DNA of 27,278 nucleotides, from the NCBI GenBank assembly GCA_949499045.1, contig CATEEE010000125.1, positions 1 through 27,278 of the forward strand. Direction: 5' to 3'. A program made the position numbers and the translations under genes. A model generated the notes under the pieces. The model was not told the origin of the DNA, ran no database searches, and saw nothing but the letters and a program-made list of their open reading frames with translations. This document shows, piece after piece, positions 6,864-15,268 of the stretch (positions within the stretch are counted from its first letter, which is position 1; the number at the start of each line of letters is the position of its first letter). The stretch is from Marinobacterium sp. xm-d-530. GTDB lineage: Bacteria; Pseudomonadota; Gammaproteobacteria; Pseudomonadales; Balneatricaceae.

Positions 6864-8666
6864 GTGCGTTCGATTAAATTCACTCTCAGCCTGTTATTGG
6901 CGTTCATGTTCACCCTGTCAGGCGCTCAAGCGTCTCTGTTTGGGGGAGACAGTGATGAGCCGTTAGAGGTTGAACAGGCGTTTAAATTCAGTACTCAGCA
7001 GCTGGAGGCTAACCGCTTTCTATTAGTATGGGATATTGAGCCTCGCTACTACCTCTACCAAGATCGAATCGAGTTATCACTGCCTGAAGGGGTTAGCCAA
7101 GTTAGCCGGTCCGATTCAACCACTGATACCAAAGAGGATCCTGTCTTTGGCGTTGTGGAAGTGTTTCATGATCGTGCTGAGGTGACCATTGAACTGGCAC
7201 GTCAAAGCACGACTCCCGCTGATGGTCAATTTGAGGTGAGCTACCAAGGTTGCTGGGAAGGGGGGATCTGTTATCCACCGGTTAAGGGTGCGGTTGCTTA
7301 TGCCGGCCTAACTGAGTCTGCACAGCCAGCTAATAACACATCGGCTAAGGCTGCAACTGCTGAGGTTGTCAGCGAGCAGGATCAGTTTCTACAAGCCCTA
7401 TCAGGTAGCTCCTCTTGGACCTTGATCGGTGTCTTCTTTTTAGCGGGCTTGGCACTCTCTTTGACACCCTGTGTATTCCCAATGATCCCCATTCTTTCTG
7501 GCATTATTGCCGGTCATGGCCATAACACCAATGCGAAGCATGGATTAGTTTTATCGATCATCTATGTACTGGCCATGGCGGTGACTTACACAATTGCTGG
7601 AGTTTTGGCAGGTCTGTTTGGGGCGAATTTGCAAGTGGCGCTTCAGGCTCCTGCCGTTATTGCACTGTTCAGTCTACTCTTTGTTTTATTGGCAGGCTCT
7701 ATGTTTGGTTTCTATGAGCTTCAGATGCCTTCCTCCGTTCAAACTTGGTTGAGTCGGAATTCCGACAAGCAGAAGGGTGGCAGCTATGTTGGTGTGGCTG
7801 TGATGGGCTTTCTGTCTGCTTTGATTGTCGGTCCCTGTATGGCGGCTCCGTTGGCTGGCGCTTTAATCTATATTGGTCAAACGGGTGATCCTGTTATTGG
7901 CGGTTTAGCGCTTTTCTCACTGTCGATCGGTATGGGGATTCCTCTGATACTGATCGGTACCTCTGCGGCCAAGTATATGCCGCGTGCCGGACTCTGGATG
8001 GAGAGCGTCAAAGCCGGTTTTGGTGTGGTCCTTTTGTTGATGGCGGTATGGATGCTAGATCGCATTGTTCCGGTTGAGGTGACCATGGGATTAGTGGCAC
8101 TGATTTTAATCATCACCTCTGTCTTTATGGGAGTGTTTGAAAGCCACGCCTCTGAAGTCCATGGTGTTAAGAAGATCGCCAAAGGAGTAGGAGTTATTCT
8201 GTTGGTTTATGGCGCCTCGTTAACTCTAGGGCTTCTGTCCGGCGGTAAGAGTTTGATCTACCCTCTGAAAGGACTCGTATCCGCAAGTGAAGCAACGACA
8301 GCATCGAAAATTGAATTTGTAACGGTGACTAACCCAGTCGACTTAGACGCTCAATTGGATCTAGCTCAATCGAGAGGTCAGGCTGTTCTTCTGGATTACT
8401 ATGCTGATTGGTGTGTCTCTTGTAAGGAGTTGGATTACGTCACTTTCTCTGACTCAGCGGTTCAGAGCACCATGTCGCAGATGTTACTTGTAAAAGTAGA
8501 CGTGACCGCTAATGACGAAGCGTCGAAGGAGCTTACAAAACGCCATCAAGTGCTTGGTCCGCCAACACTTATCTTTTATGATGGACTTGGCCAGTATCGA
8601 AAAGAGTTAACCTTGGTGGGTGTACCCTCGCCGGAACAGTTTTTACAGATGAGCAAGCAGCTTTAA
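6864..8666 (+). CDS. dsbD: Thiol:disulfide interchange protein DsbD
   Basis: Inner-membrane electron conduit that takes electrons from cytoplasmic thioredoxin to periplasmic acceptors (DsbC-type isomerases and the cytochrome c maturation branch). The 600-residue chain has all three DsbD modules. A signal peptide ends near AQA (residue 23). The periplasmic alpha domain carries C130 and C136 (YQGCWEGGICYPP). About eight membrane segments follow, with C203 (LTPCVFPMIP) and C325 (VGPCMAAP). The C-terminal thioredoxin-like domain carries C517 and C520 (ADWCVSCK). The start is GTG at 6864 with GCGAGG ahead, and it places the signal peptide correctly. A gene for a periplasmic c-type cytochrome follows directly, which fits DsbD's role in keeping haem-binding cysteines reduced. 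Confidence 0.95.
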   Translation: MRSIKFTLSLLLAFMFTLSGAQASLFGGDSDEPLEVEQAFKFSTQQLEANRFLLVWDIEPRYYLYQDRIELSLPEGVSQVSRSDSTTDTKEDPVFGVVEVFHDRAEVTIELARQSTTPADGQFEVSYQGCWEGGICYPPVKGAVAYAGLTESAQPANNTSAKAATAEVVSEQDQFLQALSGSSSWTLIGVFFLAGLALSLTPCVFPMIPILSGIIAGHGHNTNAKHGLVLSIIYVLAMAVTYTIAGVLAGLFGANLQVALQAPAVIALFSLLFVLLAGSMFGFYELQMPSSVQTWLSRNSDKQKGGSYVGVAVMGFLSALIVGPCMAAPLAGALIYIGQTGDPVIGGLALFSLSIGMGIPLILIGTSAAKYMPRAGLWMESVKAGFGVVLLLMAVWMLDRIVPVEVTMGLVALILIITSVFMGVFESHASEVHGVKKIAKGVGVILLVYGASLTLGLLSGGKSLIYPLKGLVSASEATTASKIEFVTVTNPVDLDAQLDLAQSRGQAVLLDYYADWCVSCKELDYVTFSDSAVQSTMSQMLLVKVDVTANDEASKELTKRHQVLGPPTLIFYDGLGQYRKELTLVGVPSPEQFLQMSKQL

Positions 8667-8752
8667 ACCGTTACTAAACCTGGACAATATCTCTATCTAG
8701 GCTAGATTTCAGTTTAAGCAACTTAATGTCCGAGCTATTTGGAGTGATGAAA

Positions 8753-9079
8753 ATGAAAAAAAGTACTCTGTTTGCAGCCCTTCTATTGACCCCAGTCGTT
8801 GCACTTGCTGGCGACGCGGACAATGGCAAGGAACTTTATGATGAAACCTACTTCGAGCGCGAAATGAACGGTGAAATGCGTGATGATGTGACCTGTGCAA
8901 CCTGTCACGAACCTGCCTTTTACACCCGCTCAGATCGCATGGCATCCAGCTACAAAAACCTTGAGCAGGCTTGGGTACAAGGTTGTAATGACAAGATGAA
9001 TGTTGGTTGGTTCCCAGATGAGGTCGCTGACGTTACCGCTTACCTCAACAAGACCTATTACAAGTTCCCACAAGAGTAG
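8753..9079 (+). CDS. Small periplasmic monohaem c-type cytochrome
   Basis: A 108-residue exported protein. A signal peptide runs to about residue 19 (VVALA before GDADNG), followed by a single haem-binding motif CATCH (C48, C51, H52). The second half (VQGCNDKMNVGWFPDEVADVTAYLN) has a further Cys78 and a conserved-looking WFPDEVADV segment; the sixth haem ligand is not obvious. I chose ATG 8753 because GGAG at 8741-8744 is 8 bases upstream. An earlier in-frame ATG at 8726 has no ribosome binding site and would spoil the signal peptide. It sits 86 bases after dsbD, possibly in the same transcript, and is followed by a hairpin. It is probably an electron carrier in the periplasm, with partner unknown. 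Confidence 0.82.
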   Translation: MKKSTLFAALLLTPVVALAGDADNGKELYDETYFEREMNGEMRDDVTCATCHEPAFYTRSDRMASSYKNLEQAWVQGCNDKMNVGWFPDEVADVTAYLNKTYYKFPQE

Positions 9080-9097
9080 GGCTAACAACGACTATTT

Positions 9098-9122
9098 AAG
9101 AGCCAGCATGATGCTGGCTCTT
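9098..9122. terminator. Hairpin terminator between the cytochrome gene and the isochorismatase-like gene
   Basis: AAGAGCCAGC (9098-9107) pairs with GCTGGCTCTT (9113-9122) around ATGAT. The plus-strand tail CTGTTTCT is only moderately T-rich and the minus-strand tail is poor, so it best fits ending the plus-strand cytochrome transcript. Its position 6 bases beyond the stop of the converging gene suggests a shared role. Confidence 0.65.
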
Positions 9123-9128
9123 CTGTTT

Positions 9129-9680
9129 CTAGCGAATGTGCTGTCTACTGATCTCTTTAAATTTAGGGTGATCGGCACGTTGTAACCATTCAAACATAAC
9201 CATCTCTTTTGAAACGATAACCACCCCACTTTGCTGCATGCGCTGTATCGCCAGTTCTTTATCCTTGGCTTTTCGTGAACTGACTGCGTCTTCGACTACA
9301 AACACCTCAAATCCCATTTCACGGAGTTCTAACACGGTTTGGAGAACACAGACATGTGTCTCCATGCCCGCAATAATGATCTGCTTAGGTTCCCATTGGC
9401 TCAATGCCGTTTTTATCTGTGATTCACTAACGCATGAAAAACTCAGTTTCTCGAAATGTTCAGCCTTTCCTCTGAGTAAGGATAGTAACGACTCTTCTGT
9501 AGCCCCAAGACCTTTGGGGTACTGCTCAGAATAGGCTATGGGTACATCAAGTAGTAACGCCACCTCGACCAGAGCGACGGTGTTGGCGAGGGTCTGCTTG
9601 GGAGATTCGACAGCAGGTAACAACTTCCCTTGAACGTCAATCACGAATAGTGTGCAGTTATCTCTGTCGATCAGTACCAT
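9129..9680 (-). CDS. Isochorismatase-like cysteine hydrolase
   Basis: A 183-residue member of the isochorismatase-like hydrolase family (YcaC/nicotinamidase type). The catalytic triad is visible as D15 (FVIDVQGKL), K78 (FEKLSFSC) and C111 (ETHVCVLQT), with the family signature AGMETHVCVLQTVLELRE. There is no aryl-carrier domain, so it is a stand-alone hydrolase, probably acting on an amide or ester. The exact substrate cannot be read from sequence. ATG 9680 lies 5 bases after the stop of the DUF2889 gene, whose last codons supply the AAAGG ribosome binding site. It is therefore the third gene of the ppsR-DUF2889-hydrolase operon. Confidence 0.85.
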   Translation of the reverse strand: MVLIDRDNCTLFVIDVQGKLLPAVESPKQTLANTVALVEVALLLDVPIAYSEQYPKGLGATEESLLSLLRGKAEHFEKLSFSCVSESQIKTALSQWEPKQIIIAGMETHVCVLQTVLELREMGFEVFVVEDAVSSRKAKDKELAIQRMQQSGVVIVSKEMVMFEWLQRADHPKFKEISRQHIR

Positions 9681-9685
9681 GGTGG

Positions 9686-10228
9686 TTAACCTTTATAGAG
9701 TTCGGGCCAATATTTTTCTACGGCTGGCGAGTCTTCAGCGTAGGTGTGGCAGCTATTGAGTTGAGCGGAAACCGGTGATTCGGCCGTGCTTTTTGCTAAA
9801 CGATGACGCTCTTGAAAAGTAACTTGAATCGCCGTTGTGGCGACTGGGCCTAACAGCTCAACTAAATGTGTACAGCCTTGAACACCGCCAAACAGATCTC
9901 TCACTTTTTTGGTAAAGCCGGGTCGAATCGACTCTCCCTCCAGCTGTTTGTAAACCGGTGCTATGCCTGGACACATGGCGTAAGGGGTTGCATCCATAGT
10001 CGTTTCAACAGCGTGGATGTTGAGTTCAAGATCCACGGTGAGACGGATAGCCATATCGTGCAGTGGGTCGCCTGCTTTCAAGATAAAGTCATGTAAGGGC
10101 ATCTCATCTGCTTTTGTATCGACTAGGTGACCCTCAATATCCCAAAGACCGTCTTCACGTTGGTAGCCTGTGCAAGTGACTTGTCGAGTATGGCGGTGCG
10201 TCCTTGCGGCCGGTGTGGGTAGTGGCAT
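9686..10228 (-). CDS. DUF2889 domain protein, function unknown
   Basis: A 180-residue cytoplasmic protein that I recognise as DUF2889 from the ordered motifs GYQREDGLWDIEGHLVDTK, GDPLHDMAIRLTVD, DATPYAMCPGI and GVQGCTHLVELLGPVATTA. The second motif DGLWDIEG and the CTHLVELL segment are the most characteristic. No catalytic site, membrane segment or signal peptide is evident; C124-type conserved Cys and His residues in GCTHL could bind a ligand or metal, but this is inference. ATG 10228 has a strong AGGAGAG ribosome binding site and follows ppsR by 9 bases, so it is cotranscribed with the PEP synthase regulator. No function should be assigned. Confidence 0.82.
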   Translation of the reverse strand: MPLPTPAARTHRHTRQVTCTGYQREDGLWDIEGHLVDTKADEMPLHDFILKAGDPLHDMAIRLTVDLELNIHAVETTMDATPYAMCPGIAPVYKQLEGESIRPGFTKKVRDLFGGVQGCTHLVELLGPVATTAIQVTFQERHRLAKSTAESPVSAQLNSCHTYAEDSPAVEKYWPELYKG

Positions 10229-10237
10229 GATACTCTC

Positions 10238-11056
10238 CTAGACAATGCGTCGATTGAGGTTGGCATCGGCCATGATGCGTGTGCTGATCTCTTCAATCGA
10301 GAAGTTAGTGGTATTGATCGACTGCATGTTGTTTTGGCGGAAATATCGCTCTGCCGTCCGGGTCTCAAGGTCACATTGGTCGAGTGATGAGTATCGACTG
10401 TTGGGTCGTCTTTCATTTCGAATAGCGGCAAGCTGGAACGGGTCGATGGTTAGTCCATAGAGTTTTTCACGATGCTGCTTAAGAATCTCTGGTAGGTCAT
10501 CAGCGCCCATATCCTCTTCGGTCAGCGGGTAGTTGGCGGCACGAATACCATATTGCAGTGCCATGTAGAGGCAGGTAGGCGTTTTACCGCAACGAGAGAC
10601 ACCCACCAAGATGATATCAGCCTCTTTATACTGTTGAGTTCGTGCACCGTCATCGTTATCCAGCGCAAAATTGACCGAATCAATACGAGCTTTGTAGCGA
10701 TCAATTTGGTTAATTGCATGTGACTTACCTACGGTGTAGGTAGATGCGGTATCGAGCTCAGACTCGAGTGGTTTTAAAAAAGTAGAGAAGATGTCGATGT
10801 TGTAGGACTCGGCATCAGCGATCATGGCTCGGTATTCTGCATTAACAAAGGTGTCGAATACGATCGGACGATGACCATCTTGTCTGCCCGTTTCGTTGAT
10901 TCGTTGAATGACTACTTCGACTTTTTCGGGTGTGTCGATGTAGGGCAGTGTGATCTCTTCGAACTCTACCGACTCAAATTGGCTAAGTAAGCTGTTACCT
11001 AGAACCTCAGCTGTGATGCCGGTTCCGTCCGATATAAAGAAAGCGGTGCGCTTCAT
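10238..11056 (-). CDS. ppsR: PEP synthetase regulatory protein (kinase/pyrophosphorylase, DUF299)
   Basis: Bifunctional ADP-dependent kinase and Pi-dependent pyrophosphorylase that switches PEP synthase off and on by (de)phosphorylating a Thr next to the catalytic His. The 272-residue protein begins with the family signature FFISDGTGITAE and carries the P-loop-like GVSRCGKTPTCLYMAL. It is transcribed divergently from ppsA across 162 bases, the standard pairing for this regulator. Length and N-terminus match the family, and the ATG at 11056 is clear. It heads a minus-strand operon with a DUF2889 gene and an isochorismatase-like gene, which are not usual partners. Confidence 0.95.
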   Translation of the reverse strand: MKRTAFFISDGTGITAEVLGNSLLSQFESVEFEEITLPYIDTPEKVEVVIQRINETGRQDGHRPIVFDTFVNAEYRAMIADAESYNIDIFSTFLKPLESELDTASTYTVGKSHAINQIDRYKARIDSVNFALDNDDGARTQQYKEADIILVGVSRCGKTPTCLYMALQYGIRAANYPLTEEDMGADDLPEILKQHREKLYGLTIDPFQLAAIRNERRPNSRYSSLDQCDLETRTAERYFRQNNMQSINTTNFSIEEISTRIMADANLNRRIV

Positions 11057-11218
11057 TTTGGATACTCAATTCGACTAAATTTAATGCCCTATATTAGAGT
11101 TTTTGTAGCGAAATTACATTTTTAAAAGGGGGTTTTATTTCTCTTTTCTTCCTCTAGTATGGCGTGTAATGGGTAGTAAATAACCTGATTTAACGACCAA
11201 AATTTAGGAGATAGTGCT

Positions 11219-13588
11219 TTGACAGAATACGTAATTCGTCTTGATCAGGCGCGCATGACCGATGTGGAAAAAGTAGGCGGAAAGAACGCCTCCCTTGGTG
11301 AAATGATCAGTCAATTGAGTGAAGCTGGCGTTCGTGTGCCGGGTGGCTTTGCAACGACTGCCGAAGCTTATCGAGAATTCCTAGCTTATGGTGGTCTGGC
11401 GGATCGCATCAATGCACGTCTTGATGAGTTGGATGCAGATGACACTCGCGCGCTAGCTGAAACGGGTGGTCAAATTCGTCAGTGGATTATGGATGCAGAC
11501 TTCCAGCCTGAATTGGATGCTGCGATAGAAACGGCTTATGCAGAGATGTTGGATGGCAACGCTGAGATCAGTGTGGCGGTTCGCTCATCGGCAACGGCTG
11601 AGGATCTGCCAGATGCCTCTTTTGCTGGTCAGCAAGAGACCTTCCTAAATATTAAAGGTCTAGACAATGTTAAGCATGCGATCAAAGAGGTGTTTGCTTC
11701 CCTCTATAACGATCGTGCGATCTCTTACCGAGTTCACAAAGGATTTACTCACGCTGAAGTGGCGCTGTCAGCCGGTATTCAGCGCATGGTTCGAAGTGAG
11801 ACGGCCGCGTCGGGCGTCCTATTTTCACTGGATACTGAATCGGGTTTCCAACACGTTGTATTCATTACAGCAGCTTATGGTTTGGGTGAAACAGTGGTTC
11901 AGGGTGCAGTTAACCCAGATGAGTTCTATGTCTACAAGCCGACGCTTAAACAGAATGCGCCTGCGATTCTTCGTCGCACCATGGGCTCTAAAGCGATCAA
12001 GATGATCTACACCGATGAGCACAGTGCCGGTAAAGCGGTAGAGACGGTTGATGTCTCTTATGCCGATCGCAACCGTTTCTGTGTCACGGATGAAGAGGTA
12101 GAGGAGTTGGCGCGCATTGCTGTCATCATCGAGAACCACTACGGCCGTCCAATGGATGTCGAATGGGCTCGTGACGGTGACGACGGTCAGCTTTACATTG
12201 TTCAGGCGCGTCCTGAAACTGTTCGCAGTCAGACGCAAAAAACAGTGATCGAACGCTACCTGATGAAAGAGAAAGGTCAGGTTTTGGTTGAAGGCCGTTC
12301 TATTGGTCATCGAATTGGTGCGGGTGTTGTTCGCCTTGTTAAATCGCTTGATGAGATGCACACGGTTCAGGATGGTGACGTATTGGTAACGGATATGACC
12401 GACCCAGATTGGGAACCGGTTATGAAGCGTGCGTCAGCGATCGTAACTAACCGTGGTGGTCGTACCTGTCACGCCGCAATCATTGCACGTGAATTGGGTA
12501 TCCCTGCAATTGTCGGTTGTGGTGATGCAACCTCAGCACTGACTGACGGCCAAGAGGTCACTGTTAGCTGTGCAGAAGGTGATACCGGTTACGTCTACGC
12601 AGGTTGTCTAGATTTTGAACACACCACAAACAATGTTGAACAGATGCCACCACTGCCGTTTGACATCATGATGAACGTGGGCAACCCAGATCGAGCATTT
12701 GACTTCCAATCACTGCCAAATGCTGGTGTGGGTCTGGCGCGTTTAGAGTTCATTATCAACCGAATGATAGGGGTTCACCCCAAAGCGTTAATCAACTTAG
12801 AAGAGCAACCACGTGATGTGCGTCAGGTCATTGAACGTCGTATCGCAGGTTACAAATCGCCCGTTGATTTCTACGTCGATAAATTGACCGAGGGTATCTC
12901 AACACTAGCAGCAGCTTTCTACCCTAAGAAAGTGATTGTTCGTATGTCGGACTTCAAATCAAATGAGTACGGCCACCTGATCGGCGGGCAATCGTTTGAA
13001 CCGCATGAAGAGAACCCTATGCTTGGTTTCCGTGGTGCGGCACGTTACATCTCTGAAGACTTCCGCGACTGTTTTGAGCTGGAGTGTCGCGCACTAAAAC
13101 GTGTTCGCGATGAGATGCGTCTTACCAATATTGAGATCATGGTGCCGTTCGTACGTACACCGGGTGAGGCAAAACAGGTCGTTGATCTATTGGCTGAGAA
13201 TGGCCTTCAGCGCGGACAGAATGGTCTTAAGTTGATCATGATGTGTGAAATTCCATCCAATGCACTACTGGCTGATCAGTTCCTGGAGTACTTTGACGGA
13301 TTCTCTATTGGTTCGAATGACCTGACTCAGCTAACGCTTGGTTTGGACCGTGATTCGGGTCTAATCGCCCACCTGTTTGATGAGCGAAACGAAGCGGTTA
13401 AGCGTCTTCTTGAGATGGCGATTACGGCGTGCAAAGCACAGGGTAAGTATGTGGGTATCTGTGGTCAGGGACCTTCAGACCATCCTGATCTTGCGCGTTG
13501 GTTGATGCAGCAGGGTATCGACAGCGTGTCACTTAACCCCGATTCAGTGATGGATACCTGGTTCTACCTAGCGAACGACAAAGGCTAA
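11219..13588 (+). CDS. ppsA: Phosphoenolpyruvate synthase (pyruvate, water dikinase)
   Basis: Makes PEP from pyruvate, ATP and water for gluconeogenesis. The 789-residue enzyme has the N-terminal ATP-grasp part (VGGKNASLGEM, VAVRSSATAEDLPDASFAGQ) and the central swivelling domain with the phosphorylated H418 in GGRTCHAAIIARELG. The adjacent T416 is the residue that PpsR proteins target. The C-terminal PEP-binding barrel has MMCEIPSN, FSIGSNDLTQLTLG and GICGQGPSDHP. The start is TTG at 11219, supported by AGGAG at 11206-11210 eight bases upstream and by the position of the conserved N-terminus. It is followed by a strong terminator. Pyruvate from D-lactate dehydrogenase upstream is a plausible feed. 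Confidence 0.97.
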   Translation: MTEYVIRLDQARMTDVEKVGGKNASLGEMISQLSEAGVRVPGGFATTAEAYREFLAYGGLADRINARLDELDADDTRALAETGGQIRQWIMDADFQPELDAAIETAYAEMLDGNAEISVAVRSSATAEDLPDASFAGQQETFLNIKGLDNVKHAIKEVFASLYNDRAISYRVHKGFTHAEVALSAGIQRMVRSETAASGVLFSLDTESGFQHVVFITAAYGLGETVVQGAVNPDEFYVYKPTLKQNAPAILRRTMGSKAIKMIYTDEHSAGKAVETVDVSYADRNRFCVTDEEVEELARIAVIIENHYGRPMDVEWARDGDDGQLYIVQARPETVRSQTQKTVIERYLMKEKGQVLVEGRSIGHRIGAGVVRLVKSLDEMHTVQDGDVLVTDMTDPDWEPVMKRASAIVTNRGGRTCHAAIIARELGIPAIVGCGDATSALTDGQEVTVSCAEGDTGYVYAGCLDFEHTTNNVEQMPPLPFDIMMNVGNPDRAFDFQSLPNAGVGLARLEFIINRMIGVHPKALINLEEQPRDVRQVIERRIAGYKSPVDFYVDKLTEGISTLAAAFYPKKVIVRMSDFKSNEYGHLIGGQSFEPHEENPMLGFRGAARYISEDFRDCFELECRALKRVRDEMRLTNIEIMVPFVRTPGEAKQVVDLLAENGLQRGQNGLKLIMMCEIPSNALLADQFLEYFDGFSIGSNDLTQLTLGLDRDSGLIAHLFDERNEAVKRLLEMAITACKAQGKYVGICGQGPSDHPDLARWLMQQGIDSVSLNPDSVMDTWFYLANDKG

Positions 13589-13603
13589 TAGAACTTAATC
13601 CTT

Positions 13604-13637
13604 AAAAACGGCCAGGTTTCACTCCCTGGCCGTTTTT
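13604..13637. terminator. Rho-independent terminator of ppsA
   Basis: AAAAACGGCCAGG (13604-13616) and CCTGGCCGTTTTT (13625-13637) form a perfect 13-base inverted repeat around an 8-base loop. The T run marks it as a terminator for ppsA, 15 bases after the stop. Confidence 0.95.
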
Positions 13638-13687
13638 CGTTCTGGCTGAACCGGTTATCATAGGGTTTTTAATGTTGGGAGAATGGC

Positions 13688-14518
13688 GTGTTTGAACTCG
13701 GTAAGCGCAATCAATTAACGGTTTTGCGAGAGAGTCCATACGGTGTCTATTTAGATACAGGTGATGGCGGCGGCATTCTGCTCCCTCGAAGTGAAGTGCC
13801 TGAAGGCACCAAGCTGGGTGATAAACTGCGGGTTTTTGTCTACCTAGACTCCCAGGATCAAGAGATCGCCACTTTAGCGCACCCGAAAGCCGAGGTGGGC
13901 CAATTCGCTCGTTTACGAGTTAAAGAGACCACTCAGATAGGGGCTTTCTTAGATTGGGGGCTCTCTAAAGATCTGTTACTCCCTTTTTCAGAACAGCAGC
14001 GTGATGTGACGGAAGGTCAGTGGGTGAATGTCTTTATTTACATTGATAATTCCAACCGCATTGCTGCTTCGATGAAAACGGATCGTTACCTTGAAACTAG
14101 CACAACCGATCTCACCAAAGAGATGTTGGTTGAGATGCTGCCGTGGCGTATGACTGATTTGGGCATGCTCTGCATTATCAATGATCGTTATGAAGGTCTT
14201 ATCCATCGTCAAGATCTGACTCAGCATCTGAAATTGGGTCAGCGTCTGACTGGCTATATAAAGCAGATTCGCGAAGACGATCACATTGACTTGATGCTGA
14301 CACCGCCTGGCTATAAACGAGTGGGTTCTGTTGCCGATAAGCTGTTGGCTGATATGGAGTCAAATAATGGGTTCTGCTCTTTAGGTGATAAGAGTCCGCC
14401 TGAAGCGATTAATGCCCGTTTTGGTTGCAGTAAAAAAGCTTACAAAATGGCGATCGGTCAGTTATTAAAAGAGGGCAAAATCCAAATTGAAGCGGATGGC
14501 CTACGATTGAAGGTTTAA
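13688..14518 (+). CDS. cvfB: S1-domain RNA-binding protein, CvfB/YitL-like
   Basis: A 276-residue protein with tandem OB-fold/S1-like modules and a C-terminal winged-helix segment, the layout of the CvfB (YitL) family. Visible repeats are YGVYLDTGDGGGILLPRSEVP near residue 20, IGAFLDWGLSKDLLLPFSEQ near 85 and an S1-like stretch near 150-200 (GLIHRQDLTQHLKLGQRLTGYIKQIREDDHIDL). The C-terminus INARFGCSKKAYKMAIGQLLKEGKI fits the winged helix. CvfB homologues bind RNA and affect virulence gene expression in Staphylococcus; the role in Proteobacteria is not settled. The start is GTG 13688 with GGGAG upstream. The gene is 27 bases ahead of rraA, probably as one transcript, which puts two RNA-metabolism proteins together. 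Confidence 0.82.
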   Translation: MFELGKRNQLTVLRESPYGVYLDTGDGGGILLPRSEVPEGTKLGDKLRVFVYLDSQDQEIATLAHPKAEVGQFARLRVKETTQIGAFLDWGLSKDLLLPFSEQQRDVTEGQWVNVFIYIDNSNRIAASMKTDRYLETSTTDLTKEMLVEMLPWRMTDLGMLCIINDRYEGLIHRQDLTQHLKLGQRLTGYIKQIREDDHIDLMLTPPGYKRVGSVADKLLADMESNNGFCSLGDKSPPEAINARFGCSKKAYKMAIGQLLKEGKIQIEADGLRLKV

Positions 14519-14545
14519 AAGTTTAACATTTACCAGGAGAAACCG

Positions 14546-15031
14546 ATGGAAGATCTACTACCCGAACTGTGCGATCGTTACGAAGATGATGTGCGCATAC
14601 TTGAGCCGATGTTTGGTAACTTTGGCGGTCGTGAACGTTTTAGCGGAAAGATCGTGACGATCAAAGCGTTTGAGGATAACTCCTTGGTTCGTGAGCAAGT
14701 TGCACTGCCTGGCGAAGGTCGAGTGCTGGTAGTTGATGGCGGTGGCTCCATGCGTCGTGCAATGTTAGGTGACATGTTGGCTGAAAAAGCGGCTAAGAAC
14801 GGTTGGTCGGGCATTGTTATCTACGGTTGTATCCGCGACGTGAATGCCATTGGTGATCTTGACCTGGGTGTGCAAGCCTTGGGCTGCCATCCGTTAAAGA
14901 CCGAGAAAAAAGGAGCGGGCCAATTAAATGTCGCGCTTCGTTTTGGCGGTGTAGATTTTATGCCTGGCGAATATCTCTATGCTGATAACAATGGTCTGCT
15001 GGTTAGCGAAAAAGAGTTAACGATTGATTGA
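14546..15031 (+). CDS. rraA: Regulator of ribonuclease E activity A
   Basis: Small trimeric protein that binds RNase E and inhibits RNA turnover. The 161-residue sequence has the family core GEGRVLVVDGGGSMRRAMLGDMLAEKA and the segment GIVIYGCIRDVNAI. Related proteins of this fold can be 4-hydroxy-4-methyl-2-oxoglutarate aldolases; the length and the close fit to the E. coli-type RraA make the regulator call more likely, although aldolase activity is not excluded. ATG 14546 has an AGGAG site. The gene is the second after the CvfB-like gene, and a weak hairpin follows. Confidence 0.92.
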   Translation: MEDLLPELCDRYEDDVRILEPMFGNFGGRERFSGKIVTIKAFEDNSLVREQVALPGEGRVLVVDGGGSMRRAMLGDMLAEKAAKNGWSGIVIYGCIRDVNAIGDLDLGVQALGCHPLKTEKKGAGQLNVALRFGGVDFMPGEYLYADNNGLLVSEKELTID

Positions 15032-15063
15032 AAATTGACCAGTATAGGTCTATTATCCACGGC

Positions 15064-15093
15064 CCGCTCGTAGTTGAGCGGCTGTAATTTTTT
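15064..15093 (+). terminator. Probable weak terminator after rraA
   Basis: CCGCTC (15064-15069) pairs with GAGCGG (15076-15081), loop GTAGTT. A T6 run starts at 15088, six bases beyond the stem, which is looser than an ideal terminator. Confidence 0.4.
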
Positions 15094-15155
15094 CTAATTT
15101 ATAAGTTGTTGTTTTTGAACAGATTTAAAATTTTTTCAAAAAAAATTGCAGATTC

Positions 15156-15248
15156 ATGGAACTAAAAGACTTCACAGAGGGTCTACTGTTCTACAAGCAG
15201 GGCATTTTTAAGCCCTATTTGGTAAATCACCAGCTTGAAAGCCTCTAA
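15156..15248 (+). CDS. Candidate 30-residue small protein within the putative small RNA
   Basis: ATG 15156 opens a 30-codon frame that ends at TAA 15248. The peptide starts MELKDFTEGLLFYKQG and ends YLVNHQLESL. It has a mixed, soluble composition with aromatic and charged residues, no transmembrane helix and codon choice like the neighbouring genes. There is no clear Shine-Dalgarno sequence (the upstream bases are CAAAAAAAATTGCAGATTC), which argues against strong translation. It overlaps the first hairpin of the candidate small RNA. It could be a chance ORF; only conservation would show otherwise. Confidence 0.3.
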   Translation: MELKDFTEGLLFYKQGIFKPYLVNHQLESL

Positions 15249-15268
15249 ATGAGCAGTTATTACTGCTG

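Noticed and set aside
11057..11218. Cra (FruR) site or clear divergent promoters between ppsR and ppsA
   Set aside because: No convincing Cra consensus and no -35/-10 pair with good spacing could be found by eye.
11825..12361. Long minus-strand open frame of 178 codons inside ppsA
   Set aside because: It is antisense to the highly conserved PEP synthase core, with no recognisable domain; it reflects codon bias of ppsA.
15106..15119. FNR/ANR-like site TTGTT-N4-TTGAA ahead of the candidate small RNA
   Set aside because: Only seven of ten positions match TTGAT-N4-ATCAA, and it is at about -25 from the possible start, which is not a class II activator position.
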